Source: Caballeronia sp. SL2Y3 (GTDB taxonomy: Bacteria > Pseudomonadota > Gammaproteobacteria > Burkholderiales > Burkholderiaceae). From it: a stretch of DNA of 64,000 nucleotides. The notes under the pieces are model-generated. The model was not told the origin of the DNA, ran no database searches, and saw nothing but the letters and a program-made list of their open reading frames with translations. Both the position numbers and the translations under genes were made by a program. The stretch lies in contig NZ_CP084260.1 of NCBI RefSeq assembly GCF_022879575.1, positions 2,666,001 through 2,730,000 of the forward strand, written 5' to 3'. Below are positions 19,110 to 27,631 of this stretch, piece after piece (within the stretch, counting starts at the first letter, position 1; each line of letters starts with the position of its first letter).

Positions 19110-21197
19110 ATGTCCGCAGGTCTCAACGCCGCCCAAAGCGAAGCGGTGCGCTATCTCGATGGTCCCTGTCTCGTGCTCGCCGGCGCGGGCAGCGGCAAGA
19201 CGCGCGTCATCACGCAGAAAATCGCGCACCTGATCGAAGGACGCGGCTTCGAGCCGAAGCACATTGCCGCGCTCACCTTCACGAACAAGGCCGCGCTCGA
19301 AATGCGCGAACGGACCGCGAAGCTGCTCGAAGGCAAGACACTGACGACGCCCGGCAAGGAAGGCCGCAAGGTGCCGGTCAATCAGTTGACCATCTGCACG
19401 TTTCACTCGCTCGGCGTGCAGATCATGCGGCAGGAGGCGGAGCACGTCGGCCTGAAGCCGCAGTTTTCCATCATGGACGCCGACGACTGCTTCGGCATGG
19501 TTCAGGAGCAACTCGGCACCACGGACAAAGGCCTGATTCGCAAGATTCAGTCGATCATCTCGCTGTGGAAAAACGCGATGGTGTCGCCCGATCAGGCCGC
19601 CGTGCTCGCGAGCAACGAGGACGAGCATCAGGCCGCGATCGTCTATCGCAGCTACGCCGCGACGCTGCACGCGTATCAGGCGCTGGATTTCGACGATCTG
19701 ATCCTGCGGCCCGCGCAGCTTTTCGCGGAGAACGAGCAGGTGCGCGAAAAGTGGCAGAACCGCCTGCGGTACTTGCTGATCGACGAATATCAGGACACGA
19801 ACGCCTGCCAGTACGAACTGCTGAAGCTGCTCGCTGGTCCGCGCGCCGCGTTCACGGCGGTCGGCGACGACGATCAGGCCATCTACGGCTGGCGCGGCGC
19901 GACGCTCGAAAATCTCGCGCAGTTGAGCAAGGACTTTCCGAAGCTGCATGTCGTGAAGCTGGAGCAGAACTATCGCTCGACGGTGCGCATTCTGACGGCG
20001 GCAAACAATGTGATCGCGAACAATCCGAAGCTCTTCGAGAAGAAGCTGTGGTCCGAGCACGGCATGGGCGACACCATCACCGTGACCGGCTGCAACGACG
20101 AAGAGCACGAGGCCGAATCTGTCGTGTTTCGTCTGTCGGCGCACAAGTTCGAGCGGCGCGCGGCGTTTCGCGATTACGCCATTCTGTATCGCGGCAACTT
20201 CCAGGCGCGCATTTTCGAGCAAGTGCTGCGGCGCGAGCGCATTCCGTACGTGCTGTCGGGCGGGCAGTCGTTCTTCGATCGCGCGGAGATCAAGGATCTG
20301 ATCGCGTATCTGCGTCTGATTGCGAATCCCGACGACGATCCCGCGTTCATCCGCGCCATCACGACGCCCCGGCGCGGCGTCGGCAATACGACGCTGGAGG
20401 CGCTCGGCGCGTTCGCGGGCGCGGCGAAGGTGTCGCTCTTCGAAGCGGTGTTCATGGGCGGCATCGAGGCGCGGCTGTCGGCGCGGCAAGTCGAGCCGTT
20501 GCGCACGTTCTGCGAGTGGATTCGCCGCCTGTCGGACCGCGCGGGCCGCGATCCGGCGACCGAAGTGCTCGACGACATGATGGAAGCCATCCACTACGAA
20601 GCGTATCTCTACGATGCCTTCGACGAGCGGCAGGCGCAATCCAAGTGGCAGAACGTGCTGGAGTTTCTCGAATGGCTGAAGCGCAAGGGCACGAAGCCCG
20701 AGGCATCGCCTGAAGCGGAGCAGACCGGGTACGACACCGCCGACGGCCTCGCCGACGAAGGCAAGAACCTGCTCGGGCTGATTCAGACTGTCGCGCTGAT
20801 GTCGATGCTAGAAGGCAAGGACGAAGACCCCGACGCGGTGCGGCTTTCGACTGTGCATGCGTCGAAGGGGCTCGAATATCCGCACGTGTTTCTGGTCGGC
20901 GTGGAGGAAGGGATCATGCCGCATCGCGGCGGGTCCGACGACGACGCGCCGATTGACGACGCGCGCATCGAGGAAGAGCGCCGGCTCATGTATGTGGCGA
21001 TCACGCGGGCGCAGCGCAGCCTGCATCTGAACTGGTGCAAGAAGCGCAAGCGCGCGCGGGAGACGGTGGTGTGCGAGCCGTCGCGCTTTATCCCCGAGAT
21101 GCTGCTCGACGACGCCCCGCCCCCGACGCCCGAAGAAGCGCCGCTCTCGCCGAAGGATCGCATGGCGATGTTGAAGGCGATGCTGCAGAAGAACTGA
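19110..21197 (+). CDS. rep: ATP-dependent DNA helicase Rep/UvrD family
   Basis: A superfamily 1A 3'-5' helicase that helps replication forks past obstacles. The 695-residue product starts MSAGLNAAQSEAVRYLDGPC from ATG 19110; an open frame extending upstream lacks family sequence. All helicase motifs are present: Walker A GAGSGKTR (about residue 25), TFTNKAA, DEYQDTN, GDDDQAIYGWRGA, LEQNYRST, TVHASKGLEYPHVFL and YVAITRAQ. Length and C-terminus fit Rep rather than UvrD (which is about 720-780 residues), but the split is not certain. Divergent from the oxidoreductase. Confidence 0.9.
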   Translation: MSAGLNAAQSEAVRYLDGPCLVLAGAGSGKTRVITQKIAHLIEGRGFEPKHIAALTFTNKAALEMRERTAKLLEGKTLTTPGKEGRKVPVNQLTICTFHSLGVQIMRQEAEHVGLKPQFSIMDADDCFGMVQEQLGTTDKGLIRKIQSIISLWKNAMVSPDQAAVLASNEDEHQAAIVYRSYAATLHAYQALDFDDLILRPAQLFAENEQVREKWQNRLRYLLIDEYQDTNACQYELLKLLAGPRAAFTAVGDDDQAIYGWRGATLENLAQLSKDFPKLHVVKLEQNYRSTVRILTAANNVIANNPKLFEKKLWSEHGMGDTITVTGCNDEEHEAESVVFRLSAHKFERRAAFRDYAILYRGNFQARIFEQVLRRERIPYVLSGGQSFFDRAEIKDLIAYLRLIANPDDDPAFIRAITTPRRGVGNTTLEALGAFAGAAKVSLFEAVFMGGIEARLSARQVEPLRTFCEWIRRLSDRAGRDPATEVLDDMMEAIHYEAYLYDAFDERQAQSKWQNVLEFLEWLKRKGTKPEASPEAEQTGYDTADGLADEGKNLLGLIQTVALMSMLEGKDEDPDAVRLSTVHASKGLEYPHVFLVGVEEGIMPHRGGSDDDAPIDDARIEEERRLMYVAITRAQRSLHLNWCKKRKRARETVVCEPSRFIPEMLLDDAPPPTPEEAPLSPKDRMAMLKAMLQKN

Positions 21198-21215
21198 CGG
21201 TTCTTCGTTCCCGCG

Positions 21216-22124
21216 TTACTTCGCCGCGTTCACCATGTAATCGACGGCGGCCTTCACGTCCGCATCCGACGCGTTCGATCCGCCCTTCGGCGGCATGGCG
21301 CCCTTGCCGTGCAGCGCGTAGTTGTAGACGGTCTCCATCGAGTCCTTGAGACGCGGCGCCCACGCGGCCTTGTCGCCGAACTTCGGCGCGTTGAGCACGC
21401 CCGCTGCGTGACACGCCTGACAGACCTGCTCGTAGAGCGCCTTGCCGGCCTGCGACGCATCGGCGCTTTGCGCACCCGCCGCCGGAGCCGATGCCGTCTG
21501 CGGCACGGAAGCGAGGGCCGCGACGGCGGCCGCGGCTTGGGCGTTTTCGGTCGAGCTTGCACCGGCTGCGCCGGACGCCGGCGCGGAAGCGGACGAAGGC
21601 GCCGATGCCGAAGCCGCCGCGCCCGGCGCGGGCTGCGCCGGCTCGTCGAACTTCGCGCCGCCGTTGTTCGCCATGTAGACGACGGCGCGCGCAATCTCGA
21701 AATCGCTGTAATCGTCGGGGCTGGCGCCGCCGCGCGGGGGCATCGCGCCTTTGCCGTTCAGTGCGTTGTGGACGAGCGTGTCGTAGCCCTGACCGATGCG
21801 CGGCGCCCATGCGCCGGCATCGCCGAACTTGGGCGCGCCGGCCGTGCCGGTGGCGTGACAGGTGGAGCACACGGCCTTGAAGACTTCCTCGCCGGTTTTG
21901 TAGACGCGCGGCGCGTTGGCGTCGCGGATATTCACTTGAGCGGCCGGCGCGATTCTCTGTTCGACGGAGGCGTCGAGATTGGTGCCGGCGCCGGTGCGCG
22001 TCGTATTGTCGACGTAGACGGCGAGCAGAACGATGATGGCGACGGGAATGCCGAACCCAGCGATGACCGCCGCGATGAGTTGGCCGGGTGTCTTGATCGG
22101 GGCTCCGTGGGGGGCTTCGCTCAT
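21216..22124 (-). CDS. Membrane-anchored diheme cytochrome c
   Basis: An electron carrier on the periplasmic side of the inner membrane. The 302-residue protein has one N-terminal membrane anchor (about residues 17-38) and two class I cytochrome c domains, each with a CxxCH haem site: CSTCHATG and CQACHAAG. The domains share APKFGD, WAPR and GKGAMPP, so they look like an internal duplication, with an Ala-rich linker between them. Met ligands are in GAMPP. Similar to cytochrome c5/c4-type proteins; partner oxidase unknown. Convergent with rep, 18 bp apart. Confidence 0.88.
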   Translation of the reverse strand: MSEAPHGAPIKTPGQLIAAVIAGFGIPVAIIVLLAVYVDNTTRTGAGTNLDASVEQRIAPAAQVNIRDANAPRVYKTGEEVFKAVCSTCHATGTAGAPKFGDAGAWAPRIGQGYDTLVHNALNGKGAMPPRGGASPDDYSDFEIARAVVYMANNGGAKFDEPAQPAPGAAASASAPSSASAPASGAAGASSTENAQAAAAVAALASVPQTASAPAAGAQSADASQAGKALYEQVCQACHAAGVLNAPKFGDKAAWAPRLKDSMETVYNYALHGKGAMPPKGGSNASDADVKAAVDYMVNAAK

Positions 22125-22415
22125 GCTTGTCTCGTCTCCCGTTTTTTTAGGTGAGTCGGTTCAGTGACAGCGTGACAGCTACCGCGCTTGACGCCCTGCG
22201 TCGCCGAGGGCACGGTCGATTATAGACGGAACGCTTACCGGAAGGCGCAAGGCGGCGGGCGCCGTGGCGCGGGCGTTTACCCGAATCGTGTGATGCTTCG
22301 CGGGCGGCGTCGAACGCCGCGCGATGGACGGATTCGCGGAAAACAGGTATCCTCTCGGATTCGCATGGGCCTTGCAGCCGTCTTCCGGCACCCGCACGCA
22401 AGGCTTTCCGCCGAA

Positions 22416-22491
22416 GCGCCCGTAGCTCAATGGATAGAGTACTGCCCTCCGAAGGCAGGGGTTGCTGGTTCGATCCCAGCCGGGCGCGCCA
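22416..22491 (+). tRNA. tRNA-Arg (anticodon CCG)
   Basis: A full cloverleaf: acceptor GCGCCCG pairs with CGGGCGC, anticodon loop CTCCGAA (anticodon CCG, reads CGG Arg codons), T-arm GCTGG-TTCGATC-CCAGC, and an encoded CCA end at 22489-22491. Its 3' half is the left attachment site of a genomic island. Confidence 0.96.
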
Positions 22492-22493
22492 AG
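22457..22493 (+). repeat. attL-like direct repeat, 3' end of tRNA-Arg
   Basis: These 37 bp, comprising the 3' part of the tRNA from the end of the anticodon stem through CCA plus AG, recur without mismatch at 33908-33944 in the same orientation. Such tRNA 3' duplications mark integration by tyrosine recombinases. Confidence 0.9.
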
Positions 22494-22920
22494 AGATAGT
22501 CGGTGTTCAGTCAGTGCAGGTCCCTTCCACCGCACGCACCGCCGCCTCCCCATTTCCGCCGCTGCCCAAATCACTGTACCTCGAGCCCCACTCGTGTCGC
22601 CGGGCCGTCTTCCCGTCCACCTCCCCGTATTGACCTGATTTGGAGGGGGAATCGGCCTCTGTTGACCGAATTGGATCATCGGGTGCGTCGGTATAGTCCC
22701 TTCATCTGCCGCCACTCCCGCTCGATGACGGGCGACGTGAGCACCATTCACGTCGTTCGACCGCTCCGACAGGACTTCCGGCAGCCAGGCTTGACAGGCT
22801 GCGATAATCAAACGCTCCCGACAAACCTGGTGCATGGCTCTTCGGCATGACCGCCGCCGAGCCGCCCATTCCGAGCGAATCACCTTTCGCGCCTTTGCCG
22901 CGATTTCCAAGGAGTCATTG
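22494..22920. other. Non-coding start of the island
   Basis: About 430 bp between the tRNA and the acyl carrier protein gene. I find no credible gene; open frames here are short or unlike proteins. GTTGACCGAATTGGATCA at about 22658 looks like an insertion-sequence end but I cannot name a family. No clear promoter pair was assigned. Confidence 0.5.
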
Positions 22921-23163
22921 ATGTCTTCCGTCACAACGCATATCACGATCGAACAGTTCATCGAGCAATTCCTGATTGCGGTCGATTTCCAGGAACCCGT
23001 CGAAGTCACGGCGGAAACGGAACTCCTCAGCCTGCCTGAGTGGGACTCGCTCGCGTCGCTCGGCGTCATCGTCATGTTCGACACCGACTTCGGCAAAACC
23101 ATTTCCGGCGACGACATCAGAAAGTGCGTGACGCTCGCCGACCTGCACAAGCTGCTCGGATAA
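22921..23163 (+). CDS. Acyl carrier protein
   Basis: An 80-residue acyl carrier protein that would hold an acyl chain on phosphopantetheine for the neighbouring ketosynthases. The attachment motif is EWDSLASLGV, with the serine at about residue 43; the fold (three helices, acidic) and size fit. Start at ATG 22921, preceded by AAGGAG. First gene of a rightward run with KASIII, reductase and acyltransferase genes. Distinct from housekeeping AcpP, which has DSLDTVE. Confidence 0.88.
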   Translation: MSSVTTHITIEQFIEQFLIAVDFQEPVEVTAETELLSLPEWDSLASLGVIVMFDTDFGKTISGDDIRKCVTLADLHKLLG

Positions 23164-23171
23164 CATACACC

Positions 23172-24209
23172 ATGGGCCTCTCCACTCTGCACAACGTGCG
23201 CTTCGCAGGCATGGCGACCTGCGTGCCCAAGCGCGTCGTTGACAACATCGAAGACGCGCCGCCGCAGATCCGTTCGGAGCGCGAGCGGCTGGTGCGCAAT
23301 ATCGGCATCCGGCAACGCCGTCTGTGCCCCGAGTGGCAATGTTTCTCGGACCTCGCATTCGTCGCTGCCGAAAAGCTGCTGGCGGACCTCGAATGGTCAC
23401 GCGATGAGATCGACGCACTGATCGTCGTCTCGCAGTCGCCTGACTACATCATTCCCGCCACGTCCATCATTCTGCAGGACCGTCTCGGCCTGCCGCATAC
23501 GACCATCGCGTTCGATGTGAACCTGGGTTGCTCCGGCTATCCGTTCGGCATTCATCTGCTCGGCAGCATGATTGCGTCGGGTGCGATCAAGAAGGGACTG
23601 CTGCTGGTCGGCGACCGCGCCGGTTCACTCAAGGATCCCATCTTCTCCGACGCCGGCACCGCGACCGCGCTGGAGTTCGACGCCAACGCCGCGCCGATGT
23701 TCTTCAACCTGAACAGCGATGGCAGCGGACACAAGGCGATCATGCTGCCCGTCGGCGGCCATCGCGAGCCTGTTACGACGCAACACACGCTTCAGCATCG
23801 GGATGAGAACGGCTTTATGCGTTCGCCGATGGATCTGATCCTCGACGGGACGGCCGTCCTCAGCTTCTCGACGCAGCGCGTGCCGCCCGCAGTCGACACG
23901 CTGCTGGACTACGCGAAAACGGAGAAGGAGCAGATCGATTACTTCGTCTTCCACCAGGCCAACCGCATGATCAACGAGACGATCCGCAAGAAGCTTGGCC
24001 TCCCCGCGGAGAAAGTGCCGTCGACGCTGCATGACTTCGGCAACACGAGCGGCGCATCTCTGCCCGTGACCATGACCGCGCGGCTTCACACTACCCTCGA
24101 CGACGCAAAGCATCGGCTGCTGCTGTGCGGATTCGGCATCGGGCTGTCATGGGGCGGCGCGATCGTCGACATCGAATCCGCCACGTTCCCGGCGCTGATA
24201 GAGGCATGA
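23172..24209 (+). CDS. 3-oxoacyl-ACP synthase III family protein (copy 1)
   Basis: A ketosynthase that condenses a short acyl-CoA with malonyl-ACP. The 345-residue protein has the complete KASIII triad: Cys in GCSGYPFG (residue 120), His in FHQANRMI, Asn in GNTSGAS. It starts 8 bp after the acyl carrier protein at ATG 23172. Its stop overlaps the next start (ATGA). In flagellin and O-antigen loci such enzymes make short hydroxyacyl groups for amino sugars; here that role is inferred from context. Confidence 0.9.
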   Translation: MGLSTLHNVRFAGMATCVPKRVVDNIEDAPPQIRSERERLVRNIGIRQRRLCPEWQCFSDLAFVAAEKLLADLEWSRDEIDALIVVSQSPDYIIPATSIILQDRLGLPHTTIAFDVNLGCSGYPFGIHLLGSMIASGAIKKGLLLVGDRAGSLKDPIFSDAGTATALEFDANAAPMFFNLNSDGSGHKAIMLPVGGHREPVTTQHTLQHRDENGFMRSPMDLILDGTAVLSFSTQRVPPAVDTLLDYAKTEKEQIDYFVFHQANRMINETIRKKLGLPAEKVPSTLHDFGNTSGASLPVTMTARLHTTLDDAKHRLLLCGFGIGLSWGGAIVDIESATFPALIEA

Positions 24210-24952
24210 CCGTGCAAGACGCATTCTCACTCGACGGCAAACGCATACTGGTGACGGGCGCTTCGTCCGGCATCGGGCGGGAGATCGCGGTGCGCTGCGC
24301 GCAGTCCGGCGCCACGGTGGTCGCGACTGGACGCGACGAGGCGCGCTTGCGTAGCCTCATCGACGAACTGGGCGGCGAAGGTCACGGCTATTTCACGTGT
24401 GACCTCAGCAACGACGATAGCATCAAACAGTTGGCGCAAGACGTCGGCAAGTTCGACGGCATCGTGCACAGCGCGGGCATCGCTGCGCTGGCGCCGTTGA
24501 GGCTTGCATCGCGCAGCCACATCGAAGACCAGTTCCGCATCAACGCGTTGGGCCCGATCTTGCTGACGCAGCAGCTTCTTGTCCGCAACGCGGTGAACCG
24601 CGGTGGCTCGATCGTGTTCATCTCATCGATTTCGGCACATATCGGCGTAGCGGGCGTCGGGGCTTATGGCGGCAGCAAGGGCGCGCTTGAAAGCATGGCG
24701 CGCGTGTTGTCGATGGAAGTTGCCAAGCGAGCGATTCGCGTCAACTGTCTCGCGCCGGGCTTGGTCGAGACGCCCATGCTGCAAGCGGCGCGACGCACCA
24801 CGGACAGCATCGACGAAACGGCCGCCCGCTATCCGCTGGGGCTGGGACTGCCGGATGACGTTGCCTATGCAGCCATCTTTTTTCTTTCCAGTGCAAGCCG
24901 ATGGATCACGGGCACCACGCTCGTGATGGACGGCGGGCACACGGTCGGGTGA
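24206..24952 (+). CDS. Short-chain dehydrogenase/reductase (FabG-like)
   Basis: A 248-residue NAD(P)H-dependent reductase, likely reducing the 3-oxoacyl-ACP made by the preceding ketosynthase to a 3-hydroxyacyl chain. Motifs: cofactor loop GASSGIG (about residue 19), IVFISSISAHIG with the catalytic Ser, and YGGSK (catalytic Tyr/Lys), then NCLAPGLVETPM and the C-terminal WITGTTLVMDGGHTVG. The start overlaps the upstream stop by 4 bp. It could alternatively act on a sugar. Confidence 0.9.
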   Translation: MTVQDAFSLDGKRILVTGASSGIGREIAVRCAQSGATVVATGRDEARLRSLIDELGGEGHGYFTCDLSNDDSIKQLAQDVGKFDGIVHSAGIAALAPLRLASRSHIEDQFRINALGPILLTQQLLVRNAVNRGGSIVFISSISAHIGVAGVGAYGGSKGALESMARVLSMEVAKRAIRVNCLAPGLVETPMLQAARRTTDSIDETAARYPLGLGLPDDVAYAAIFFLSSASRWITGTTLVMDGGHTVG

Positions 24953-24959
24953 TTCAGCC

Positions 24960-25589
24960 ATGCGTAAGAGACTACTGATTATCGGCGGCGGCGGTTTGGG
25001 CCGCATCGTACACGACGTGCTGTCGAAAGACGCCTCGCTGCACGACGAATTTGAACTGGGCGGATTCCTCGACACGCGCGCGGACGTCGCTATACCGGAA
25101 GGCCTGGATTGCGCTGTCGTCGGCAATCCACTCGACTACAAGGTTCGGGAAGGCGATGTGTTCATTCCGGCAGTCGGTGATCCCGTTTGGCGCAGGAAGC
25201 TCGTGGCGCCGTTGCAGGCGCAAGGCGCGGCGTTCTTCAGCTTCAGGAATGGCGCGTCCGTGGCAGCGCGCGTGCGGATCGGCGAAGGCACCTTCGTGAC
25301 GCCAGGCGCGGTCGTTTCGACGGACTGCGCGATCGGTGCGTTCACCTATATCGACACCTACACGATCGTCGGACACGACGTCACGGTCGGCGAGCATTGC
25401 ATGATCGGGGCAATGACGTTCATCGCGGGCGGCGTGAACATCGGCGATGGCGTGACCGTCAATCCGCGCTCGACGATCGCGAAGGGCGTCACCATCGGCG
25501 CTGGGGCGACGATCGGCATCGGCTCCGTCGTCGTCAAGAATGTACCCCCGGGCGTGACCGTTTTCGGCAACCCCGCACGGACGATCTGA
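24960..25589 (+). CDS. NeuD/PglD-like sugar acyltransferase
   Basis: A 209-residue protein with an N-terminal nucleotide-binding-like part (KRLLIIGGGGLGRIVHDVL) and C-terminal left-handed beta-helix hexapeptide repeats (IGAFTYIDTYTIVGHDVTVG, IGDGVTVN, IGAGATIGIGSVVV), ending in the typical PPGVTVFGNPA. This is the architecture of PglD/NeuD acyl- or acetyltransferases that acylate amino sugars. It follows the reductase by 7 bp. Donor could be acetyl-CoA or the acyl carrier protein in the same operon. Confidence 0.87.
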   Translation: MRKRLLIIGGGGLGRIVHDVLSKDASLHDEFELGGFLDTRADVAIPEGLDCAVVGNPLDYKVREGDVFIPAVGDPVWRRKLVAPLQAQGAAFFSFRNGASVAARVRIGEGTFVTPGAVVSTDCAIGAFTYIDTYTIVGHDVTVGEHCMIGAMTFIAGGVNIGDGVTVNPRSTIAKGVTIGAGATIGIGSVVVKNVPPGVTVFGNPARTI

Positions 25590-25605
25590 ACGTTTTCACG
25601 CCGCG

Positions 25606-25630
25606 GCCGATGCTCCGCGGCGGCATCGGC
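25606..25630. repeat. Inverted repeat between acyltransferase and Rieske genes
   Basis: GCCGATGC pairs perfectly with GCATCGGC across a 9-nt loop. It has no T-tract, so it is not a classic terminator; it may be an RNA hairpin affecting the mRNA, or chance. Confidence 0.35.
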
Positions 25631-25722
25631 ACGCGCGTCGCGCACGGTTTCCGCGAAAGACACGGGGCCACTCGCAAGCGCGCGTCGTTGCATCGAACTC
25701 ACTCCAGTGATGAACATTCGCC

Positions 25723-26895
25723 ATGATCGAACCTGTCCTGCCACCCGCGTGCTATACGGACCAAGCGTGGTTCGATCGTGAGCAGAAGAAAATCTTCGGC
25801 GAGCTCTGGCTGCTCGTCGGTCTCACGCAGCAACTGCAAGACGAGAACAGCTTCATCACGCGTAACCTGGGCGGCGTGCCCGTGCTCGTACAGAGGGTCG
25901 ACGGGGAGCTGCGCGCATATCGCAACGCCTGCGCCCATCGCGGCATGCCCATTCAGCAGACCGACTGCGGCAAACGCAAACTGATCTGCCCGTATCACAG
26001 CTGGTCCTATAACGGCGATGGAAGCCTGCGCGGCATCCCAAACGACAAGCTCTACCAGATCTGCAGTAGTCAACGAAGCGAACGGCGTTTGCAGACGTTC
26101 GCGCTCGAGGTGGTCGGCAACTTCGTGTTCGTCAATCTGAGCGCGGAACCGATACCCATCACCGAACAATACTCGAGCGACATGCTGCGGGTGCTTCAGG
26201 GAATCTCGGCGTACTTCGCGCCCGAAGTGTCGTACACGACCTTCAACGTCGATTACAACTGGAAGCTGAACTTCGAGAACATTCTCGACTGGAATCACGT
26301 TTCGTTCGTGCATAAGGACACCTTCGCACCGCTGTTCGAGTATGCGAGCGACGGTTCGCAGCACGGCGCGTCGACGACCGCCTCTCCATTGTTCGGAGAA
26401 GGGCGTCCTTTTGCGGACGTCGAATTTCACTCAGGCGAAATACCGGCGCGTCCCGTCAAGCTCGCGGATCTTTCGCAGCTCAGGCGGTGCAGCTTGCGTT
26501 ATGCGCCTCACTGGTATTCCGGGCTGTTCGAGCGGGCGGCAGATCCAGGCGCGGTGCTCCACTGCGTGCTGTTTCCGAATCTGAACTTCGGCTCCATCCA
26601 CGGCGAGCACTATTACCTGCAGCAGTATGTGCCCGTCGCACCGGACAAGTTCGAGTACCACTCGTGGGTCTTCACGACACGTTTCAAGGATGGCACGCCG
26701 CCGCAGCCGCATCTGCTGTGGGGCATCCATCATGCGGAAAAACGGGTCGTCGATGAAGACGTGGTTTTACTCAACGCGCTGCAGAAGTCGCTGAAGTCCG
26801 GGTCGCCCATCAACGTGCTGGGCGATCACGAGGCGCCGCTCGCGGCGATGGGGACGTGGTACATGCAACATCTGAATGAAGAAGGCACGCCATGA
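25723..26895 (+). CDS. Rieske non-haem iron oxygenase
   Basis: A 390-residue single-chain Rieske oxygenase alpha-subunit type. The Rieske cluster ligands are in CAHRG (about residue 70) and CPYHSW (about residue 90). The catalytic mononuclear iron site is in ENILDWNHVSFVHKDTF, matching the DxxHxxxxH pattern. It probably hydroxylates or demethylates the acyl group or the sugar. Electron donors (ferredoxin, reductase) are not encoded nearby. It overlaps the next gene by 4 bp. A 130-bp gap separates it from the previous gene. Confidence 0.92.
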   Translation: MIEPVLPPACYTDQAWFDREQKKIFGELWLLVGLTQQLQDENSFITRNLGGVPVLVQRVDGELRAYRNACAHRGMPIQQTDCGKRKLICPYHSWSYNGDGSLRGIPNDKLYQICSSQRSERRLQTFALEVVGNFVFVNLSAEPIPITEQYSSDMLRVLQGISAYFAPEVSYTTFNVDYNWKLNFENILDWNHVSFVHKDTFAPLFEYASDGSQHGASTTASPLFGEGRPFADVEFHSGEIPARPVKLADLSQLRRCSLRYAPHWYSGLFERAADPGAVLHCVLFPNLNFGSIHGEHYYLQQYVPVAPDKFEYHSWVFTTRFKDGTPPQPHLLWGIHHAEKRVVDEDVVLLNALQKSLKSGSPINVLGDHEAPLAAMGTWYMQHLNEEGTP

Positions 26896-27521
26896 AGTCT
26901 CTGCTGATCGCGAGTCCCGACGATTCTCTGCGCGACGTCCACGCGCTTGCATTGCAGGCACATCCACAACGCGATGTGGCGATGCTGCACATTCCGTCGA
27001 AGGACTACTACGTCTTCGATCTGAGCGAACTTCAACGCTTCTCGCCGGAGGAGTGGGACATCGCCATCGCTGTCAACGAGTTCTATATAAACGATGTGAG
27101 ACGCGCGCTGCACGAGGCGACAGCCGCGCTCGGCTATCGCGCTGTCTCGCTTGTTTCGCCTCGTGCGCAGATAGCTTCGGACGCGGTCATTGGTGAAAAC
27201 ACGATCATTCACGCGGGCGCTTTCGTCGGTGCTGGCAGCAAGATCGGCCATCACTGCGTGCTGCGTCCAAACGTCGTGGTGACGGAAGAAGTCACGGTCG
27301 GCGACTATGTGACGCTGGAAGCCAATGTCTCGGTCCGTGAACGGGCGATCATAGGCGACTTCGTCACCATCTGCGCGAACAGCAGTCTTGCACGGGCGTC
27401 TGTGATCGGCGCGCATTCATACCTGAACATCCCGCGCCAGTATGCGGGCAAGATTGCGCCGAGCACCTTCATCTCGCCGCAATTCGAGAATCCAGTGCGC
27501 GTGCTGCCCAGTCATGCGTGA
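26892..27521 (+). CDS. Left-handed beta-helix acyltransferase-like protein
   Basis: A 209-residue protein with hexapeptide repeats in its second half (IASDAVIGENTIIHAGAFVG, VGDYVTLEANVSV, IGDFVTICANSSLARASVIG) and an N-terminal half with no obvious family, containing DYYVFDLSELQRF. Compared with the NeuD-like protein upstream, the N-terminal glycine-rich loop is missing. It is probably a second sugar-modifying acyltransferase. Its start overlaps the Rieske stop by 4 bp, so the two are probably coupled. Confidence 0.78.
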   Translation: MKSLLIASPDDSLRDVHALALQAHPQRDVAMLHIPSKDYYVFDLSELQRFSPEEWDIAIAVNEFYINDVRRALHEATAALGYRAVSLVSPRAQIASDAVIGENTIIHAGAFVGAGSKIGHHCVLRPNVVVTEEVTVGDYVTLEANVSVRERAIIGDFVTICANSSLARASVIGAHSYLNIPRQYAGKIAPSTFISPQFENPVRVLPSHA

Positions 27522-27560
27522 GGACGCAAGCTGAATCGGAAGGCGTTCGCTTTCCTAATG

Positions 27561-27595
27561 AAAAAAGGCACGACTTACGCAGTCGTGCCTTTTTG
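27561..27595. terminator. Bidirectional terminator between the two island transcripts
   Basis: GGCACGACT and AGTCGTGCC form a perfect 9-bp stem around TACGC, flanked by A6 on the left and T5 on the right, so it works in both directions. It lies between the rightward acyltransferase-like gene and the leftward KASIII gene. Confidence 0.92.
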
Positions 27596-27631
27596 CTTTG
27601 TTACCGTCACCCGCGCGACGCCGGTTTGCCA

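Noticed and set aside
22179..23339. A 386-codon minus-strand open frame across the tRNA region
   Set aside because: It runs through tRNA-Arg (the well-known spurious LGAPGWDRTSNP translation) and over the ACP and KASIII genes; no protein family.
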